Source: Pelosinus sp. IPA-1 (GTDB lineage Bacteria > Bacillota > Negativicutes > DSM-13327). Taken from it: a stretch of 64,000 nt of DNA. This document shows, one piece after another, positions 28,325 to 37,412 of the stretch. The notes under the pieces were generated by a model. It saw only the letters and a list, made by a program, of their open reading frames with translations. It was not told where the DNA came from and searched no databases. Each line of letters opens with the position of its first letter. Within the stretch, counting starts at the first letter, position 1. The translations under genes were made by a program, and so were the position numbers. Where the stretch lies: contig NZ_BSVC01000012.1 in NCBI RefSeq assembly GCF_030269905.1, forward strand, positions 1-64,000, in the 5' to 3' direction.

Positions 28325-29854
28325 CTAAACCTCACCTTTTGCAAAAGTATCTTTTAAATTTTCATATATTTCACGATATACTTCGTAATATTTCTGATAC
28401 ACCCTATGTGCCTTCATATCTGGTTCATGAACCCTAGTAATACTAACAGTGCGATCTACTGCTTCTTTAAAATCTCTATATAGTCCCGTTCCCACTCCCG
28501 CCAACATAGCTACTCCTAATGTAGTTGCAGTATCCGATGATGGTACTTTTATCACCTTTCCGGTTACATTGGCTTTAATTTGTGTCCATAAATGGCTATT
28601 AGCTGCTCCACCCATAGCAATTAATTCATCAACTTGAACGCCAACTTCTTCAGCTGCTTTTAAATTATGATGAAGCGCATAAGCGCAGCCTTCTAATACA
28701 GAACGCACCATGTGCCCTCTCCCCTTGTCATAGCCAAGACCAAAGAATATGCCTTTCGCATTTTTATCCCAAATTGGTGATCTTTCTCCTGCCATATATG
28801 GTAAGAAAATTACCCCTTCTGAGCCATCCTTAATACCTGCTGCTTGGTTAACCAGTAGATCAAAAGCATTTTCTCCCGTGGTTTTCTCTTGTAGGGCTTC
28901 AAAAGCTCCGAGCTCCTGCTTAAACCATTTCAGACTACCACCGCCCACCGTTCCCCCTTGCAAGAGCCACGCATTTGGAATTACATGACTACTTAATATA
29001 AGTTTTGGATGAGCTAACGCTTGGTTTAAGCAGATACTCATGCCACCAGCCTGACCACCTTGTTCTTGCGTCTGTCCAAATTCAATAACTCCAGCGCCCA
29101 AAGTCCCACATGCAGCATCCAGTCCACCAGCCACAACCGGAATACCCATTACTAAACCTGTCGCCTCTGCTGCCTGCTTCGTAACATGACCAATGACATC
29201 ATGACAATTGAATATGTCTGGAAGCTTTGAGAGTTCGATTCCCATATCCTCACATAAATCTGAGTCATAAGTACCGGTCTTCACATTGAAAACATGAAAA
29301 CCATAACCTTGTGATAAATCTTGCGTCATTGTACCTGTTAATTTAAAAGCTATATAGGCATTACTTTGCAGAAATTTATAGGTATTGTCATAAACACGTG
29401 GCTGATTTTCTTTCAGCCATAAAATTTTTGGTGTAATATAGGTAGGATCAAAGGAATTGCCACTTACAGCAAAGATCCGCTTAAAACCAAGTTTATCTAC
29501 AGTTTTTTGTGATTGCACCACAGCCCTTCTATCCATCCAAATCATAGCATTTCGCAGTGGTTCTCCTTCACGGTCTACTGGTAAACAGGACCAGCTTTGT
29601 CCATCAATACCTATACCAGCAATAGAATGAGGTTGAATAGCGCCTTTATGCAATACTTCTTTAATGGCCTCACAAATAGCTTGCCACCATTCCACAGGAT
29701 TTTGTTCTACAAAATCTGGTGCTGGATAATACACTGGATAAGGCTTACTTGCTTGCCCAACTACTCTGCCATCAAGATTAAATATACACACCTTACATGC
29801 TGATGTCCCAAGGTCTATACCTAGTAATAATTTATCTAAACTTGCGGTGTTCAC
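28325..29854 (-). CDS. Xylulokinase-family (FGGY) carbohydrate kinase
   Basis: A 509-residue FGGY kinase. It shows the N-terminal LLGIDLGTSACKVCIF near 10-25, the substrate block GIGIDGQSWSCLPVD, and WMDRRA near 107. The C-terminal half has VVAGGLDAACGTLGAG near 240, the FGGY signature EGCAYALHHNLKAAEE near 388-403 and IAMGGAANSHLW near 413. The pattern fits XylB, but related kinases act on other ketoses, so D-xylulose is not certain. The start GTG overlaps the stop codon of fucU by one base. Confidence 0.88.
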   Translation of the reverse strand: MNTASLDKLLLGIDLGTSACKVCIFNLDGRVVGQASKPYPVYYPAPDFVEQNPVEWWQAICEAIKEVLHKGAIQPHSIAGIGIDGQSWSCLPVDREGEPLRNAMIWMDRRAVVQSQKTVDKLGFKRIFAVSGNSFDPTYITPKILWLKENQPRVYDNTYKFLQSNAYIAFKLTGTMTQDLSQGYGFHVFNVKTGTYDSDLCEDMGIELSKLPDIFNCHDVIGHVTKQAAEATGLVMGIPVVAGGLDAACGTLGAGVIEFGQTQEQGGQAGGMSICLNQALAHPKLILSSHVIPNAWLLQGGTVGGGSLKWFKQELGAFEALQEKTTGENAFDLLVNQAAGIKDGSEGVIFLPYMAGERSPIWDKNAKGIFFGLGYDKGRGHMVRSVLEGCAYALHHNLKAAEEVGVQVDELIAMGGAANSHLWTQIKANVTGKVIKVPSSDTATTLGVAMLAGVGTGLYRDFKEAVDRTVSITRVHEPDMKAHRVYQKYYEVYREIYENLKDTFAKGEV

Positions 29855-30282
29855 TATTTTACAACACCCTTTTTTAGAATGACGTTAGCATATAATGCCT
29901 CTTCACTAGTGGCCACTATCACATATGCTTTTTTCGCACGTTCATAGAAGGCAAAACGTTCAATATTTTCAATCTTGATACCTTTTTCATGTCTATCAAT
30001 AATGAGTTTGTAGTCCTCCCATATAACGGGTTTTACATTGTCACCCGGTACAACTTCCATAAGTGCTACAGGAGCTTCCACATAAGGATCTAAAGGAAAT
30101 AATGATAAGATCGCATCTAATATCTCTGGCACATTATGTCCATCACATCTCACCAAAGAGTTAGTAGCACAAGTACCGGCCGGAAAATTACCATCAGCTA
30201 TAACGATTTCATCGCTATGTCCCATCTCCATTAATACTTTCATCAGCTCGGGTGAAATAATCTTTGGAATTCCTTTTAGCAT
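29854..30282 (-). CDS. fucU: FucU/RbsD-family sugar mutarotase
   Basis: A 142-residue protein that interconverts alpha and beta anomers of L-fucose or a related sugar. Family residues include MGHSDEIVIADGNFPA near 20-36 with the catalytic His and Asp, RCDGHNVPEILDAIL near 44-58, and a C-terminal FAFYERAKKAYVIVAT near 113-128. I chose ATG 30282, preceded by AGGAGT, because it gives the normal family length. A longer frame would run through the LacI operator at 30324. First gene of the fucU-kinase-dehydrogenase-reductase operon. Confidence 0.92.
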   Translation of the reverse strand: MLKGIPKIISPELMKVLMEMGHSDEIVIADGNFPAGTCATNSLVRCDGHNVPEILDAILSLFPLDPYVEAPVALMEVVPGDNVKPVIWEDYKLIIDRHEKGIKIENIERFAFYERAKKAYVIVATSEEALYANVILKKGVVK

Positions 30283-30323
30283 AAAATACCCACTCCTACT
30301 CTTAGCTATATAAATATAGGTAA

Positions 30324-30335
30324 TGAAACGTTTCA
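30324..30335. promoter_or_regulatory. LacI-family operator upstream of fucU
   Basis: Perfect TGAAACGTTTCA, 42 bp upstream of the fucU start. Identical to the sites at 24985 and 34213. Confidence 0.8.
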
Positions 30336-30451
30336 TAATTATTCTAATAAAAATGATCACTAGTTTAAAATAATCTCGATTTACTAAACGAATGATCGTT
30401 ATGGAGCTATAGCCTATATTAATATTAGAATGAACTGCATTACTTATTTTT

Positions 30452-30492
30452 TGTACAATAAGTTAGCATGAATTATACTAACTTATTGTACA
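30452..30492. terminator. Perfect 15-bp stem-loop after the sugar-binding protein gene
   Basis: TGTACAATAAGTTAG pairs with CTAACTTATTGTACA around an 11-base loop. It lies 18 bp past the rbsB-like stop codon. In the minus direction it is followed by A rather than T, so it looks more like a 3' mRNA stabiliser than a classical terminator. Confidence 0.6.
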
Positions 30493-30509
30493 TACGTACT
30501 ATAAATGAA

Positions 30510-31505
30510 TTATTTTTTACCAGTTGGATATAATGCTTTTTCACTTTCTGGGCTAGTCATATTTTCAGGAGTAACAAGGGTAAACCCAGTATCTACTTTC
30601 TTTTCAACAGATTTACCAGCTAATATATCAACAATTGCTTGAACACCTTTAAAGCCCATATTGTATGGCATCTGAACTACAGCTGCTTTACAATAGCCTT
30701 CCTTTATAAGTGGAATAACATCATCAGAAGCATCAAAACCAACTTCAATAATTGTTTTGTTATTTTTTTCTTTTAATGCTCTACCAACACCAACTGTACC
30801 TGGCTCATTACAAGCATAAACTGCAGCTAAATCAGGATTTGCAGTCATTAAGTCCTGGGTTAAAGAAAGTGCTTTTTGTTTGTCAGAACTATAGAATTGA
30901 GTTGGCAATACTGTAATTCCAGGATATTTAGCCATAACATCTCTAAAGCCTTTTTCACGCTCAATGGCAGTCTGAGCACCTGGTACAAAGTTTACAATAG
31001 CTACTTTTCCTTTGCCATCCAGCATTTTAGCCAAGGATTCGCCAACTGCTGCAGAAGCAGCTACATTATCGGTTGTAAGAAAGCTTTTATATTTATCTGT
31101 ATTAAGACCTGAGTCAATAATAACTACAGGTATACCTGCCGCAATCGCTTTTTCAGTAACAGGTACTAATGCTTTTGCATCTGACGCAGCAAGTACGATA
31201 CCAGCAACTTTCTGATTAATCGCATTCTCAATCAAATTAACCTGACCATTGATATCGGATTCCCCACCCGGAGCACCTGTGAATGTCATTTCAACCCCGC
31301 CAGCTTTTGCTGCTGCTTCAGCACCAACTTTAACAGACTGCCAGTATACATGTTCGGTTCCCTTTACAATCACTGCAACTTTCTTCTTCACACCAGCATC
31401 TGCACCTTTCGTAGCATCTGCAGCTTTCGTATCTGACTTTCCACAACCCACTAATAACAAGGCTACCATTAAGACTGCCAAGAAAATACTAGCTACTTTT
31501 TTCAA
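30510..31505 (-). CDS. Sugar ABC transporter substrate-binding lipoprotein (RbsB type)
   Basis: A 331-residue lipoprotein. The lipobox LLLVGCGKS near 17-25 is followed by a low-complexity linker, then a type I periplasmic-binding fold (VAVIVKGTEHVYWQSVKVGA, NAINQKVAGIVLAASDAKAL, GIPVVIIDSGLN, AVYACNEPGTVGVG, VGFDASDDVIPLI). Start is a TTG with GGGGGAG six bases upstream. It delivers sugar to the adjacent RbsC/RbsA pair. Because all carry the same operator, the sugar is likely that used by the fucose/polyol enzymes rather than ribose (inference). Confidence 0.92.
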   Translation of the reverse strand: MKKVASIFLAVLMVALLLVGCGKSDTKAADATKGADAGVKKKVAVIVKGTEHVYWQSVKVGAEAAAKAGGVEMTFTGAPGGESDINGQVNLIENAINQKVAGIVLAASDAKALVPVTEKAIAAGIPVVIIDSGLNTDKYKSFLTTDNVAASAAVGESLAKMLDGKGKVAIVNFVPGAQTAIEREKGFRDVMAKYPGITVLPTQFYSSDKQKALSLTQDLMTANPDLAAVYACNEPGTVGVGRALKEKNNKTIIEVGFDASDDVIPLIKEGYCKAAVVQMPYNMGFKGVQAIVDILAGKSVEKKVDTGFTLVTPENMTSPESEKALYPTGKK

Positions 31506-31617
31506 ACAAATCTCCCCCTCTTTGATTTAGTGACTACAGCTGACCTATACGTGCCTTTATTCCCCCTCTCAAATTACGAGAATTCCTCCAACTATTACGA
31601 TATAAATTAGCGCTAAT

Positions 31618-32589
31618 TTATTTTCTTCTTATTTTATCAATATACACGGCAACAATAATTACCAAACCAATCGCTATTTGTTGCCAGAAAGCGTTAACAC
31701 TCAATAAATTAAGTCCATTGCGTAAAATCCCCATAATACCGGCACCGATCATCGTTCCTAAAATTGTCCCAGATCCCCCTAAAGGACTTGTACCGCCGAT
31801 AATTGCGGCAGCAATTGCATCAAGTTCGTACCCAATACCTGCTTGCGCCTGTGCTGATACGAGTCTTGCTGTTAACATGACACCAACCAAACCCGATAAT
31901 AAACCTGATACGATATATACACCATTCAATGTTTTAGCAATATTAACACCCGATAATCTGGCTGCATCTTCATTACTACCTAATGCATAGATATATCTTC
32001 CGAACGCCGTTTTGTTAAGTATAAATCCAAATAATAATGCCATGAGAATGGTTATTACTACAGGTACTGGTATAATACCTAGGATAGTTCCACCACCTAT
32101 AAAATAGAAATCTTCTGGCAGTCCAGATACAGGTAACGAGTCTGTTATTACATAAGCAATCCCTCTGGCGATGCTCATCATGCCTAACGTCGCAATAAAA
32201 GGTGCTATCCCCAATCTAGTAATAGCTAATCCATTAGCCAGGCCGCAGACACCACCAACTAATACTCCTGCTAGCACGCTTAGCGGTATTCCAAAACCAG
32301 CTAATAAGGTTTTACCACAAACGATACCAGCTACAGCTAGTATCGAACCAATTGAAAGGTCAATACCTGCGGTTATTATTACATATGTCTCTGCCATTGC
32401 CAGCATAGCGACTGCTGCAGTCTGTAATGCCACGGTTAATAGATTATTTACCGTAAGAAATGTATCTGTTGCTATGGAAAACACAAAACCTAATAATAAT
32501 AATCCTGCAAAAGAGCCTAACTCATTGTATAATTTTTTATTAAATACTGTTTGTTTCCCTGACTGAACTTTAACTATATCTACACTCAC
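31618..32589 (-). CDS. Sugar ABC transporter permease (RbsC type)
   Basis: A permease of about 323 residues with eight to ten membrane segments and the family loops ETYVIITAGIDLSIGSI and LGSNEDAARLSGVNIAK, the latter being the site that contacts the ATPase. I place the start at GTG 32589, preceded by GGAAAGGG. An in-frame ATG at 32634 would lie inside the end of the ATPase gene without a clear ribosome site. The two genes overlap or nearly touch, showing co-translation. Confidence 0.9.
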   Translation of the reverse strand: MSVDIVKVQSGKQTVFNKKLYNELGSFAGLLLLGFVFSIATDTFLTVNNLLTVALQTAAVAMLAMAETYVIITAGIDLSIGSILAVAGIVCGKTLLAGFGIPLSVLAGVLVGGVCGLANGLAITRLGIAPFIATLGMMSIARGIAYVITDSLPVSGLPEDFYFIGGGTILGIIPVPVVITILMALLFGFILNKTAFGRYIYALGSNEDAARLSGVNIAKTLNGVYIVSGLLSGLVGVMLTARLVSAQAQAGIGYELDAIAAAIIGGTSPLGGSGTILGTMIGAGIMGILRNGLNLLSVNAFWQQIAIGLVIIVAVYIDKIRRK

Positions 32590-32620
32590 ATTATCACCCT
32601 TTCCAACAATGTCTTTCCTA

Positions 32621-34111
32621 TTACTGGACAGCATGAGCCAACAATTTTTCCTGGGTAGCTACTTCTCTTATTGCCTCACCAGTAATACGTCCACCACGCA
32701 TGACTAGTATTCGATCACTCATCCCCAATACTTCAGGTAACTCACTAGAAATCATTATGACCCCTACTCCTAATGCCACAAGCTTATTCATAAGCTCATA
32801 AACCTCAAATTTAGAACCTACATCAATTCCTCTTGTAGGTTCATCAAAAATTAATACATGAGATTTACGGCATAACCATTTTGCCAAGATAACTTTTTGC
32901 TGGTTACCACCGCTTAAAAATTTGGCTTTTTGCTCAAGATTAGGAGTTTTAATTTTAAGATCTGCGGTGTAGCGTTCGGCTATTTCACGGCATTCTTTAA
33001 CATTCACTACGCCCATCCTACATAGTTCAGGGATATTTGCTAAGACCATATTATCCTCAACCGATAACCCTAATGCTAAGCCATCTCTTTTTCGATCTTC
33101 TGTTAAATATCCAATCCCATTTTTTATGGCATCTCTAGGACTTTTAATTTTTACATTTTCTCCATGAATTTTAACAGTCATAGTAGCAGTTTCATCGGCA
33201 CCAAATAATGCTCTTGCAAACTCCGTGCGACCAGCTCCCACCAACCCATATATCCCCAAGATTTCTCCCTCATATAGTTTGAAATCTTTAATATCGTGGA
33301 TAGTTTTACTAGCCATATGCTCAACTTCAAGTATAACTTTTCCTTTACTGACGTTATGATGAGGCGGGAATTTATCTTCTAGGCTTCTACCAACCATTGA
33401 CGCTATCAAATCTTCGAGTAATGATTCATCATAATCAACAGTCTTAATATACCGACCGTCACGCATTACCGTTACTCTGTCTGCTATATGTTTTAATTCT
33501 TCTAAACGGTGGGAAATATATACAATACCAATTCCACGGCTTTTAAGTTCTTTTATAACTCGAAACAATTCTTCTACTTCTTTTTCAGTAAGAGCAGCTG
33601 TTGGTTCATCCATTACCACAACTTCTGAATTCATGGACAATACACGTGCTATTTCTACCATCTGCTGCTGTGCTACGCTAAGGTCTTTAACCAAAGTATC
33701 AGGGTCAATGTTGAGGTGAAGAGATTCCAAGATCTCTCTTGTTTTTTGTTTTAGTTTTTTTTCCATTATTACAAAGTTAAAGACTTCATTTCTAGGCTCA
33801 CGACCGATAAAAATATTATTGGATACACTAAGATCAGGAAATAAACTAAATTCCTGATGAATAATATTAATCCCCAAACTTTGTGCGTCTTTTGGTTTCC
33901 TTATACTAACTTCTTCACCTTTAAAGATGATTTTTCCCGAATCACAAGTATATACGCCAGTTAGAATTTTCATTAGGGTGGATTTCCCCGCACCATTTTC
34001 ACCTAACATCGCATGAAGTTCACCTTTTCTAAGATCAAAACTTACATCGGTTAATGCCTTAACTCCGGGAAAAGTCTTATAAATATTCTCCATCTTTATT
34101 AATTCAGCCAA
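32621..34111 (-). CDS. Sugar ABC transporter ATP-binding protein (RbsA type)
   Basis: A duplicated ATPase of about 496 residues. The N-terminal half has a full Walker A (GENGAGKST near 38-46), the signature LSVAQQQMVEIARVL and Walker B VVVMDEPTA. The C-terminal half has the degenerate Walker A GLVGAGRTE normal for this family, LSGGNQQKVILAKWL and VLIFDEPTRGIDVG. Start at TTG 34111 is set by AGGTGG eight bases upstream; an earlier GTG overlaps that site. First gene of the importer operon. Confidence 0.92.
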   Translation of the reverse strand: MAELIKMENIYKTFPGVKALTDVSFDLRKGELHAMLGENGAGKSTLMKILTGVYTCDSGKIIFKGEEVSIRKPKDAQSLGINIIHQEFSLFPDLSVSNNIFIGREPRNEVFNFVIMEKKLKQKTREILESLHLNIDPDTLVKDLSVAQQQMVEIARVLSMNSEVVVMDEPTAALTEKEVEELFRVIKELKSRGIGIVYISHRLEELKHIADRVTVMRDGRYIKTVDYDESLLEDLIASMVGRSLEDKFPPHHNVSKGKVILEVEHMASKTIHDIKDFKLYEGEILGIYGLVGAGRTEFARALFGADETATMTVKIHGENVKIKSPRDAIKNGIGYLTEDRKRDGLALGLSVEDNMVLANIPELCRMGVVNVKECREIAERYTADLKIKTPNLEQKAKFLSGGNQQKVILAKWLCRKSHVLIFDEPTRGIDVGSKFEVYELMNKLVALGVGVIMISSELPEVLGMSDRILVMRGGRITGEAIREVATQEKLLAHAVQ

Positions 34112-34212
34112 ATATTTCACCACCTAATTTTTTAAATAGTTTATTGAGTAACCGTTGTGCGTCATCACCCCTTCAAAAACAGATCTACCTAACTCTCATA
34201 CAACCGCATTTT

Positions 34213-34224
34213 TGAAACGTTTCA
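34213..34224. promoter_or_regulatory. LacI-family operator upstream of the ABC importer, proximal
   Basis: Perfect TGAAACGTTTCA, about 100 bp upstream of the ATPase start. Confidence 0.8.
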
Positions 34225-34322
34225 TAATTTGTCATAAAAAAAGCAAGTAGCTCTTTTTTTGCAGTATTTTATCAGAATAATTCAATCATTCATCACGCAG
34301 TAAAAGAAATACTTAGCCGTTT

Positions 34323-34334
34323 TGTAACGTTTCA
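34323..34334. promoter_or_regulatory. LacI-family operator upstream of the ABC importer, distal
   Basis: TGTAACGTTTCA, one mismatch from the consensus, 110 bp from the proximal site. The spacing is near ten helical turns and would suit DNA looping (inference). I see no gene in 34335-34574. Confidence 0.6.
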
Positions 34335-34574
34335 ATCTTGTATTATTTGTATAGTAACCCATTTTCTAGTAAACTGCAATAGGTTTTTTTCAATATTGCA
34401 TGAAAATTTTGTTAATTGTTCTTTACTTTGAAATTATCATTATTATCAACTGATATATCGTTCCAATTTATTTGTTTCACAGATTATAGCTTATTTAATT
34501 GGCTAAATGGTATTTCCCTTGAGAATACTTGTTAAACTTATATCTAATTATAAAGCAATAAACATATACATAAT

Positions 34575-35513
34575 TTAAAACAATGACGATTGCCTAAGTT
34601 TTAGTGAATTTACCTCTCTGACTGTCATGATTTCGTCCCCACGAGGATGACCTACTAACATTGGTGAGTGAGGATCATGCAGATACATATTTTTTCGTAT
34701 CATGTGTTCGTTGGTAGTAGCATAACAATATACACAGCCGTGAGAGCAGCAGTCATAGGCTCCAATATCAATACTTCTGATGCAGCCACAGACCGGACGC
34801 TGATTAGGGTCTTTTTTCCCATGAATCGGATATCCTATGATATTCTCAATCAGATTTAGGTCAATACAAGATGCGCGATGAATACCATACGGACTTAGAT
34901 CGATGGCCTCAGCACAGGTTTCTAGCAAGACATCGTATTTTTTCGCAATGTCAGAAAACCCCTGAGAAATTTTATTCATATCTATCGTGTTTACCTCAGA
35001 ACTCACAACATTTTCTGCATTTCGGAGGACCTGGGTGTATAGATCGACAAAACTAATAATGCACTTGTTTGTATAATCACCCAAGATATCAATCATTTTC
35101 CCAAAAGCATCAAGATGATACTGCACTGAAAACGTTTCATTGACGATTACTGGGTCATAGCGCCAAATAACGCGGTGTTTTCCAATTTTATTACTTAATT
35201 GTTTAAAAGTTTCCATAATCTCCGTTTTCCTAGGCAGGCCTTTTTCTACTTTATGCCCATATGGCGTAATCGTAAACTGAAAATAATAGGGATACCCCAT
35301 TTTATCAATGGTTTCTAACTTACTTAGCATTAGCTTGGGATTTTTGGTCCAGAATACAATACAATCGACCACATCAGTGTTTAGCAAAACGCTCATTATG
35401 CGATTTGGATTCCGTGGATTTCTAACATAAGCAAAACCTGCTTTTAGACGATTAATAAACCATTCTGAATAAAATGCTGGTATGTCCGTTCGTCTGCTGG
35501 CGCTTATAATCAT
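34575..35513 (-). CDS. DUF1848-family protein with C-terminal Cys cluster
   Basis: A 312-residue soluble protein that begins MIISASRRTDIPAFYSEW, the signature of DUF1848. The C-terminal part has a cysteine cluster (CGCIRSIDIGAYDCCSHGCV, then YCYATT) near 258-284 that resembles a radical-SAM-like or other Fe-S binding arrangement, including a CxxxC/CxxC pattern. Function is not established. Its start overlaps the stop of the Ada-type regulator by four bases, so it is translated as the third gene of an ogt-ada operon. A role in alkylation damage or base repair is suggested by this linkage only. Confidence 0.85.
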   Translation of the reverse strand: MIISASRRTDIPAFYSEWFINRLKAGFAYVRNPRNPNRIMSVLLNTDVVDCIVFWTKNPKLMLSKLETIDKMGYPYYFQFTITPYGHKVEKGLPRKTEIMETFKQLSNKIGKHRVIWRYDPVIVNETFSVQYHLDAFGKMIDILGDYTNKCIISFVDLYTQVLRNAENVVSSEVNTIDMNKISQGFSDIAKKYDVLLETCAEAIDLSPYGIHRASCIDLNLIENIIGYPIHGKKDPNQRPVCGCIRSIDIGAYDCCSHGCVYCYATTNEHMIRKNMYLHDPHSPMLVGHPRGDEIMTVREVNSLKLRQSSLF

Positions 35514-36082
35514 TCCTTATCACCATTACTTTGCTTCCGGTATTTGCTCGGAGTAAGCTTGGCCTGTCTTTTGAAGAATTCATAGAAATTCGAGAGGCTA
35601 CCAAATCCACATAGTAATGCGATGTTTAATATATTGATATCTGTATTTATAAGCAACTGCATTGCCTTTTGTACACGCAATTGATTAATGTATTCTGTAG
35701 GTGTCACATGAAATTGCTGACGAAACAAATAGATGAGATGATTCTGGCTAATACCTAACTCTTTTATTGCGGCTGAAAGCTTCTCTCGGTCAGCAAAATA
35801 GGTATCGAAAATATTTTTTGCTTTTTTTATTAGGACTAACATCGGATTAAACTCAATCAAATCCGGTCGGCATCTTTTGCAAGGTCGTAAACCATAAGAG
35901 TAAGCCTGCTCAATTTCGTCAAAAAACTCAACATTATTTATCCTAGGTTCTTTCGATTTACAGGATGGCCGACAAAAGATGCCCGTTGTTTTCACACCGT
36001 ATAAGAACACGCCATCATAGGAACTGTCACAATGAACGACAGCATTCCACTTTTCCTCTTTACTTAGTGCCATAATTGTCAC
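35510..36082 (-). CDS. Ada-type methylphosphotriester sensor / AraC-family regulator
   Basis: A 190-residue AdaA-like protein. Residues about 8-80 form the Zn-Cys4 domain that accepts a methyl group from DNA phosphotriesters: Cys in VKTTGIFCRPSCKSKEP and GLRPCKRCRPDL. Residues about 95-185 form the AraC helix-turn-helix (LSAAIKELGISQNHLIYLFR, IALLCGFGSLSNFYEFFKR). After methylation such proteins activate repair genes. It lies between ogt and the DUF1848 gene. GTG 36082 and ATG 36073 are both possible starts; GGTGA before ATG 36073 slightly favours the latter. Confidence 0.92.
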   Translation of the reverse strand: MTIMALSKEEKWNAVVHCDSSYDGVFLYGVKTTGIFCRPSCKSKEPRINNVEFFDEIEQAYSYGLRPCKRCRPDLIEFNPMLVLIKKAKNIFDTYFADREKLSAAIKELGISQNHLIYLFRQQFHVTPTEYINQLRVQKAMQLLINTDINILNIALLCGFGSLSNFYEFFKRQAKLTPSKYRKQSNGDKE

Positions 36083-36145
36083 CGACCTTACTTATAATGA
36101 TAAATTTCATTAAATCGAAGCAATAGAACCATAAAAAACCTTATT

Positions 36146-36604
36146 TTAACGCTCCAGTTTCAAAAGATGTTCTTTCACGTCCAGCCCTGCAGCATATCCG
36201 ACTAATTTTCCATTTGCCCCTACTACACGGTGGCACGGAATAAATATCAAAATAGGATTTTTGTTATTTGCCATGCCTACGGCACGAGCAGCTTTCGGCT
36301 GACCAATCCGCTTTGCGACTTCTCCATAGCTTCGTATTTCACCACAGGGAATGTCTTGCAACGCTTTCCACACCTTTTGCTGAAATTCTGTACCTTCGGG
36401 GGCAAGAGGCAGTGAGAATGACCTACGTTTACTTGCTAAATAATCATTTAGCTGCTGGCCGGCTTCCTTTATTAATGAGGTTTCCTTTACAATGGCGTCC
36501 TTGGGAACGTTATCTTCTCGAAAAATTACATTTGTAATTGCCTTTCCGTTTTCCATAATTCCAATCTTACCAATGGCTGTCTGATAGAAAAATATACTTC
36601 TCAT
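36146..36604 (-). CDS. ogt: Methylated-DNA--protein-cysteine methyltransferase
   Basis: Repairs O6-alkylguanine by moving the alkyl group to its own cysteine. The active site IPCHRVVGANG lies near 120-130, with the DNA-binding helix RSYGEVAKRIGQPKAARAVG near 88-107. The 152-residue length matches small Ogt/AdaB proteins. I chose ATG 36604, six bases after GGGAGG; an upstream TTG in frame overlaps that ribosome site. First gene of the ogt-ada-DUF1848 run, so the Ada-type protein probably controls it. Confidence 0.96.
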   Translation of the reverse strand: MRSIFFYQTAIGKIGIMENGKAITNVIFREDNVPKDAIVKETSLIKEAGQQLNDYLASKRRSFSLPLAPEGTEFQQKVWKALQDIPCGEIRSYGEVAKRIGQPKAARAVGMANNKNPILIFIPCHRVVGANGKLVGYAAGLDVKEHLLKLER

Positions 36605-36723
36605 GGTTTTACCTCCCAACTTCTCATCTGCTCCCCTAGTACCTGCTTGCTTTTATTTTACGCTATACAACATCTACTTGTCTTTCCAAATATCACTTTC
36701 TAATTCTTAATACGTCTTATTTT

Positions 36724-36758
36724 AAAAGGGCATCACTCTTTGCGAGTAATGCCCTTTT
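36724..36758. terminator. Bidirectional hairpin terminator
   Basis: AAAAGGGCATCACTC pairs with GAGTAATGCCCTTTT around five bases, between the GNAT gene and ogt. It should end the GNAT transcript. Confidence 0.8.
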
Positions 36759-36852
36759 GATCAACATTGCTTTTATATCACATTACCAATAAGGCAAGCC
36801 CTTCTTTCTTATGTCAAGCCCATGATAAAATTCTTGAATCATCCCTATTTAG

Positions 36853-37305
36853 TTATATTTCTATCTTTAGAGCAATTTCATCACAGTTAGGAAATTTAGT
36901 ACAGTTGATACATTCTTTCCATACTTTATGTGGCAATTGGTCTTTTGATAATTCGGTAAAACCTTGTTTAATAAAAAAATTAGGCTGATATGTTAACGTA
37001 AATATTGTCTTAATTTCTAAAGCTTTCGCTTCTTCAATTAGACCTTGTACAATATTACGGCCGATACCTGATTTAATAACATGGGGGGCAACTGCCATTG
37101 CTCTGATTTCCGCCAGTGAATCCCATACTAAATGCAACGCCCCAATGCCAACAACTTCTCCATTATCTTCTGCCAAAATAAAATCTCGCAATGTTTCATA
37201 TAACATATTACGCGAACGCCCTAACATCAGACCCTGTCCAGCATAAGCGTTAACTAAATTATACATACTTTCTACATCTTTAAATGTAGCTTTACGATAA
37301 ATCAC
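36853..37305 (-). CDS. GNAT N-acetyltransferase, ArgA-like (amino-acid acetyltransferase)
   Basis: A 150-residue GNAT-fold enzyme with N-terminal MIYRKATFKDVESMYNLVN, a central LAEIRAMAVAPHVIKSGIG holding the acetyl-CoA pyrophosphate loop near 67-85, and a C-terminal FFIKQGFTEL. The late HKVWKECINCTKFPNCDE segment is the pattern of short N-acetylglutamate synthase-like proteins in Firmicutes. Such proteins can start arginine synthesis; no arginine genes adjoin it, so the exact substrate is uncertain. Confidence 0.88.
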   Translation of the reverse strand: MIYRKATFKDVESMYNLVNAYAGQGLMLGRSRNMLYETLRDFILAEDNGEVVGIGALHLVWDSLAEIRAMAVAPHVIKSGIGRNIVQGLIEEAKALEIKTIFTLTYQPNFFIKQGFTELSKDQLPHKVWKECINCTKFPNCDEIALKIEI

Positions 37306-37412
37306 TTATACCACTCCCTTAATGTATAATTTCACATTATACATTAATAAAAATACTGACACAATACATTTTTAAAAAGCCTATCCTATTTTTAAGAACT
37401 TCCCTCATTCAC

